Assembly (NCBI GenBank): GCA_036260415.1
Contig: DASZZX010000300.1
Location: forward strand, 1 to 16,458
Length of the DNA stretch: 16,458 bases
Direction of reading: 5' to 3'
Source of the DNA: DASZZX01 sp036260415
Lineage (GTDB): Bacteria; Actinomycetota; Nitriliruptoria; Nitriliruptorales; JAHWKO01
A program made the translations under genes and the position numbers. Below are positions 13,002 to 16,458 of this stretch, in pieces; position 1 is the stretch's first letter, and each line of letters starts with the position of its first letter. Below the pieces are notes generated by a model. That model searched no databases. It was not told the origin of the DNA and saw only the letters and a program-made list of their open reading frames with translations.

Positions 13002-14933
13002 ATGACCGAACGACCCCCCGACGGCATGTCGCTGCGTCGTGACGGGTTGCTCGGCACGCTCGCGGCGCGCTCGGTGCGGATGCGCGCCGACCTCCCGCTG
13101 GCTTTCCTCGACGCCCTGCTGGCGGTCTCGGCGTACACGGCCATCATGGTGGTCCGCTTCGACGGCCAGATCCCGGTGCGCTACCAGGGGAACCTCCGCT
13201 GGTTCCTTCCGCTGGTGGTCGCCGTTCACCTCGTCGCGAACTGGCTCGGAGGCCTGTACGGCGAGATGTGGCGTCACGCCGGTGTGCAGGAGGCGCGGCG
13301 GCTGACGCTGGCGGGCGGCGGGGCGCTGCTCGTTCTCGGAGGGGGCCTGGTGCGCGGTGACCTCGTGTCGGGCTCGGTGGTCGTCCTGGGCGGCGCGACG
13401 ACGGTGATCCTGTACGGGGCCGTGCGCTTCCAGTCGCGGCTCCTCGCCTTCCGGCGACGGGCCACGTCCCCGCAGGTGCGCGGCGTGGTGGTTATTGGCG
13501 CCGGGGACACGGGGGCTGCCATCGTGCGCGACATGCTCGAGTCCGAGGCGCCGCTGCTGCCCGCCGTGGTGCTCGACGACGACCCCCGCAAGCAGGGCCG
13601 GTCCCTGCACGGGGTGCCCGTCGTGGCCGGAATCCCGTACCTGCCGGATGCGGTGCGCGCGTTCGCGGCCGAGGAGGCGATCCTGGCCATCCCCTCGGCC
13701 GACGGTGAGCTGGTGCGCACGGTCGCGAACGTCGCCGACGAGGCTGGCGTGCCGCTACGGGTCGTGCCGGGCGTCGGCGAGATGGTGAACGGGCGCCCCA
13801 CCGTGGCGGATGTCCGCGACCTGCGCCTGAGCGACCTTCTGGGCCGGCTGCAGGTCCAGACCGACCTGGCTGCGGTCCGGGGCCTACTGGCCGGTCGGCG
13901 GGTGATGATCACGGGCGGCGGCGGGTCGATCGGCTCGGAGATCGCCCGGCAGGTCGCTACCTGCGATCCCGCCAGCCTGCTCCTGTTGGACCACGACGAG
14001 ACGCACCTGTACGAGGCGGCGGCCGAGCTGGACGGAGGATGCACCGAGCTGCTGGCCGACATCCGCGACCGTCAGCTGGTCGACCGACTGGTCGCCCGCC
14101 ACCGTCCGGAGGTGATCTTCCACGCGGCCGCCCACAAGCACGTCCCCATGCTCGAGCGGCACCCGTGCGAGGCCATCCGCACCAACGTGCTCGGCACCCT
14201 CCACGTGGCCGACGCCGCGGTCCGCCACGGCGTCGAGCGGCTGGTGCTCATCTCGACGGACAAGGCGGTGCGCCCGTCCAGCGTCATGGGCGCCTCCAAG
14301 CGCATCGCCGAGCAGATCGTCCTGTCGCGCAGCGACGGTGACCGCCCTTTCTGCGCGGTGCGGTTCGGCAATGTGCTGGGCAGCCGCGGGAGCGTCATCC
14401 CGCGGTTCCTCCGGCAGATCGAGCGCGGCGGACCGGTGACCGTGACCGATCCTCGGATGACACGTTTCTTCATGAGCATCACCGAGGCGGTGCAGCTGGT
14501 GCTGCAGTCGGCCGTGTTCTCTGCGGGGCGGGAGGTCTACATGCTCGAGATGGGGGACCCCGTACCCATCCTCGAGCTGGCGCAGCGCATGATCCGCCTG
14601 TCGGGCCGGCGGGTCGGCACGGACGTGCCCATCCGGATCGTGGGCGCGCGGAAGGGCGAGAAGCTCAGCGAGGAGCTGTTCTTCCCGGAGGAGGCGCCAT
14701 GGCCGACGGCGCACCCGTCGATCTTTGCCCTGTACCCGCCCTTGATCGATCCCGCGATCCTCCACAGCGGTGTCAGCCGGCTCGCCGGCATCGCCGCGGC
14801 CGACGACGAGGACGAGGGCGCTGGGCTCCTGCACGAGCTCGCCGCGAGTGATCCCGGCTTCATCCCGGTGCCCGACCACCGGGTCGGCGGGCTGCTGACG
14901 GAGACGGGGCTGAGGGCGCATGACAGCCGGTGA
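13002..14933 (+). CDS. Membrane nucleotide-sugar 4,6-dehydratase (CapD/PglF/WbpM family)
   Basis: This 643-residue protein has four predicted membrane segments in about residues 30-145, a CoA-binding-like Rossmann region (VVVIGAGDTGAAIVRDM, about 163-180) and a C-terminal SDR dehydratase domain. The latter shows TGGGGSIGS (304-312), AAAHKHVPMLE, STDKAV (418-423) and the M-x-x-x-K pair Met429/Lys433 that replaces Tyr-x-x-x-Lys in this family, plus RFGNVLGSRGSVIP. Family members convert UDP-GlcNAc to a 4-keto-6-deoxy sugar, a first step to modified amino sugars in capsule, O-antigen or exopolysaccharide. The ATG at 13002 has GGAGAGG at 12992-12998. The acidic linker ADDEDEG near residue 605 and the C-terminal tail are variable. 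The next gene overlaps its end by 14 bases. The exact sugar product is not determinable here. Confidence 0.93.
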   Translation: MTERPPDGMSLRRDGLLGTLAARSVRMRADLPLAFLDALLAVSAYTAIMVVRFDGQIPVRYQGNLRWFLPLVVAVHLVANWLGGLYGEMWRHAGVQEARRLTLAGGGALLVLGGGLVRGDLVSGSVVVLGGATTVILYGAVRFQSRLLAFRRRATSPQVRGVVVIGAGDTGAAIVRDMLESEAPLLPAVVLDDDPRKQGRSLHGVPVVAGIPYLPDAVRAFAAEEAILAIPSADGELVRTVANVADEAGVPLRVVPGVGEMVNGRPTVADVRDLRLSDLLGRLQVQTDLAAVRGLLAGRRVMITGGGGSIGSEIARQVATCDPASLLLLDHDETHLYEAAAELDGGCTELLADIRDRQLVDRLVARHRPEVIFHAAAHKHVPMLERHPCEAIRTNVLGTLHVADAAVRHGVERLVLISTDKAVRPSSVMGASKRIAEQIVLSRSDGDRPFCAVRFGNVLGSRGSVIPRFLRQIERGGPVTVTDPRMTRFFMSITEAVQLVLQSAVFSAGREVYMLEMGDPVPILELAQRMIRLSGRRVGTDVPIRIVGARKGEKLSEELFFPEEAPWPTAHPSIFALYPPLIDPAILHSGVSRLAGIAAADDEDEGAGLLHELAASDPGFIPVPDHRVGGLLTETGLRAHDSR

Positions 14934-16458
14934 CCACCTCCGCGCCATCCGCGGTCGCTGGCACATCGTTGTCGCAGCCGTCGTCGTCGCCGTCGCCGTG
15001 GCGTGGTGGAGCGCTCCGGGCCGGACGCCGGCTGCCACCTACTCGGACCCCGAACAGGTGCACGTCGAGAGCTACACGGCGACGCACACCCTGATCCAGG
15101 ATCTCGCACCTGGAGGGGCGAGTCAGACGCCCACGCTGAACGTGAAGCTGCTGGGAGCGCTCGCCCAGCGCGGCGACATCCCCCGCCGCGTGGTCGAACG
15201 GCTCGGGTTGGAGGAGGCGCCGGCCGCGGTCGCCTCCCGTCTGCAGATCACCCCTGAGCCCGACCTCGGCATGATCACCATCACGGCGTCGGAGCCCGAC
15301 GGCGAACGCGCCGCGCAGCTCGCCAACGCCTTCGGGGAGGAGATCCTCGCCTACGCAGGCGAGAGCGCGGAGGCTCTCCGTCAGGACGCCCTGGAGTTCA
15401 CCAGGACCCTGGTGGCGTCGCAGCGTCGGCGCATCGAGGAGCTCAACGCCGCGATCAGCAGGCTCCCCCAGGACAGCCAGGATGCCGAGCTCGTCGTGGT
15501 CGAACGGGACGCGCTGCTGGCGGCCTACGGGCGGAGCCTCAGCCGGCTCGAGGATCTCTCCACGGGCGCGGCGTCACCGGGACTGGTCACCTTGACCGCA
15601 GCGGTGCCGATCCCGGTCATCGCCGAAGCGGGTGGCAGCAGCCCCATCCAGGCGGTCAGCGATCCCACGACACGCCTGCGGCTCGCGATCCTGATCGGGC
15701 TGCTGCTCGGAGCCGGCCTGGCGCTACTCCTCGAGCGGGTGGACCCGCGGGTGCGCTCGCGACGCCAGGCCGAGGAGGCCTTCGGCCTGCCCGTTATCGC
15801 CGACGTGCGCGTCCGCGGCCGGGTCGCAGGTGCGCTCCGTCGGTGGTTCGCCCGGAGGCGACCCACCATGTCGGCGGTCGCCACCGCGGCAGTCCCCTAC
15901 GAGCGCCTCCGGTTGGACGTCCAGCGCCGTCCACGCTGGGTGCTCCCGCCCCCCTCGCCAGGCGCCGGCCTACCGGACGCCGCACCCCGCGTGTCCGCGC
16001 TGGCCGTGCACGACCCGGTACGAGTGGTCCTGGTCACGTCGGCCGTCGACGGCGAGGGCCGAGCAGAGGTGTTCGAGCAGCTGGCGTCCTCCTTCCGCGC
16101 CGCCGGGAACGAGGTCGCCTCCATCGTCGATCAGGGCGGCGGCGCGAGGTCAGCAGAGCGCCTCCGCGCGGCCCGCGACCGGTTCGACGTCGTGCTGGTG
16201 GACGGGGGACCGCTGCTGCTGGCCAGCCACGCTGCCGCCGCGATCTCCGAGGTCGATGCGGTGGTCGTGGTTTCCCGTCTGGGCCGCACGTCGATGGCCG
16301 ACGCGGCCCTTGCCCGCGAGCAACTGGCCGCACTGCAGGCACCCGTCCTGGGGGTGGTCCTCAACGGGAGGAGAGGCTCCACCGGCCTGCTGCCGACGCG
16401 CGGCCGGCCGCGCAGGGCCGGCCACGCGTGGGTGGCAGCCCGTCGCGGTCGTGCCACC
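14920..16458 (+). CDS. Wzz-type chain-length protein with degenerate BY-kinase domain (3' end cut)
   Basis: An open frame of 513 codons runs off the right edge. The order is: membrane segment 1 (about 16-30, after a short basic lead), an extracytoplasmic Wzz-like part with helices rich in charged residues (about 31-250), membrane segment 2 (about 253-272, AILIGLLLGAGLALLLERVDPRV) and a cytoplasmic domain similar to tyrosine-autokinase/MinD-like ATPases. The motif that should read TSxxxGEGKST is TSAVDGEGRAE: the Walker A Lys is Arg381 and the following Ser/Thr are Ala-Glu. Walker B-like VVLVDGGPLLLAS (Asp428) is partly kept. Such proteins set polysaccharide chain length and export; this one probably cannot hydrolyse ATP normally. 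It starts with ATG at 14920 (GAGGG at 14912-14916) overlapping the dehydratase gene. The frame's unbroken length and the motifs make coding certain; a C-terminal Tyr cluster may lie outside the window. Confidence 0.87.
   Translation, partial: MTAGDHLRAIRGRWHIVVAAVVVAVAVAWWSAPGRTPAATYSDPEQVHVESYTATHTLIQDLAPGGASQTPTLNVKLLGALAQRGDIPRRVVERLGLEEAPAAVASRLQITPEPDLGMITITASEPDGERAAQLANAFGEEILAYAGESAEALRQDALEFTRTLVASQRRRIEELNAAISRLPQDSQDAELVVVERDALLAAYGRSLSRLEDLSTGAASPGLVTLTAAVPIPVIAEAGGSSPIQAVSDPTTRLRLAILIGLLLGAGLALLLERVDPRVRSRRQAEEAFGLPVIADVRVRGRVAGALRRWFARRRPTMSAVATAAVPYERLRLDVQRRPRWVLPPPSPGAGLPDAAPRVSALAVHDPVRVVLVTSAVDGEGRAEVFEQLASSFRAAGNEVASIVDQGGGARSAERLRAARDRFDVVLVDGGPLLLASHAAAAISEVDAVVVVSRLGRTSMADAALAREQLAALQAPVLGVVLNGRRGSTGLLPTRGRPRRAGHAWVAARRGRAT

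Noticed and set aside
13884..15038. A 384-codon - strand frame opposite the dehydratase gene.
   Set aside because: Shadow of a gene with clear SDR motifs; no similarity recognisable in its translation.
1..16458. Search for tRNA/rRNA genes, CRISPR arrays, insertion sequences and phage genes.
   Set aside because: No cloverleaf-like segments, regularly spaced direct repeats, transposase motifs or phage proteins were seen by eye; tRNAscan or Infernal runs would be needed to exclude small RNAs.

Overview
The window is very GC-rich, with strong third-position GC, GTG/ATG starts and many ATGA/TGATG gene overlaps. The Fe-S operon order sufB-sufD-Rieske-sufC-sufS-sufU-sufT, with a SufU-type scaffold and no SufE or SufA, together with a MoeZ-like MoeB-rhodanese fusion, points to an actinobacterium. 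A deep-branching high-GC lineage is my guess; I cannot name a genus from sequence alone.

Region 1 (1-5944) is a SUF iron-sulfur assembly operon on the + strand. SufB (cut by the left window edge), SufD and the ATPase SufC form the scaffold complex. SufS and SufU supply sulfur, the Rieske ferredoxin probably supplies electrons, and a SufT/MIP18-domain protein probably helps maturation. At two junctions (sufB/sufD and sufS/sufU) a tiny reading frame overlaps the upstream stop and the downstream start by ATGA. A perfect 14-bp inverted repeat follows sufT.

Region 2 (6197-8064) holds moeZ (E1-like adenylyltransferase plus rhodanese, sulfur-carrier activation) and a VapBC-type toxin-antitoxin pair. 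The pair is preceded by a perfect inverted repeat overlapping a -10 element, a likely self-regulation site. A 12-14 base word (ACGCACGATCCG...) recurs after sufT, after moeZ and after the regulator ending at 11332, so it looks like a dispersed intergenic repeat.

Region 3 (8275-12960) is a cluster of five NarL/LuxR-type regulators and one small soluble histidine kinase. Only the regulator at 10637-11332 keeps a complete phosphorylation pocket. The others have lost some or all of it (phosphoacceptor Asp replaced by Ala, Gly or Arg, or Asp kept without the acidic pair). The kinase is translationally coupled to a regulator without a phosphoacceptor and itself has an altered ATP-binding D-box. Several palindromes lie in the gaps.

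Region 4 (13002-16458) begins an exopolysaccharide locus: a membrane-bound CapD/PglF/WbpM-type nucleotide-sugar 4,6-dehydratase, then a Wzz-type chain-length protein that runs off the right edge and whose BY-kinase-like ATPase domain has a broken Walker A motif. The last two regulators lie directly upstream in the same direction (4-base overlap, then 41 bases), so I infer that the regulatory cluster controls polysaccharide production. The best candidate for something undescribed is this cluster of mostly non-phosphorylatable regulators wired to a polysaccharide locus. No tRNA, rRNA, CRISPR array or insertion sequence was seen.
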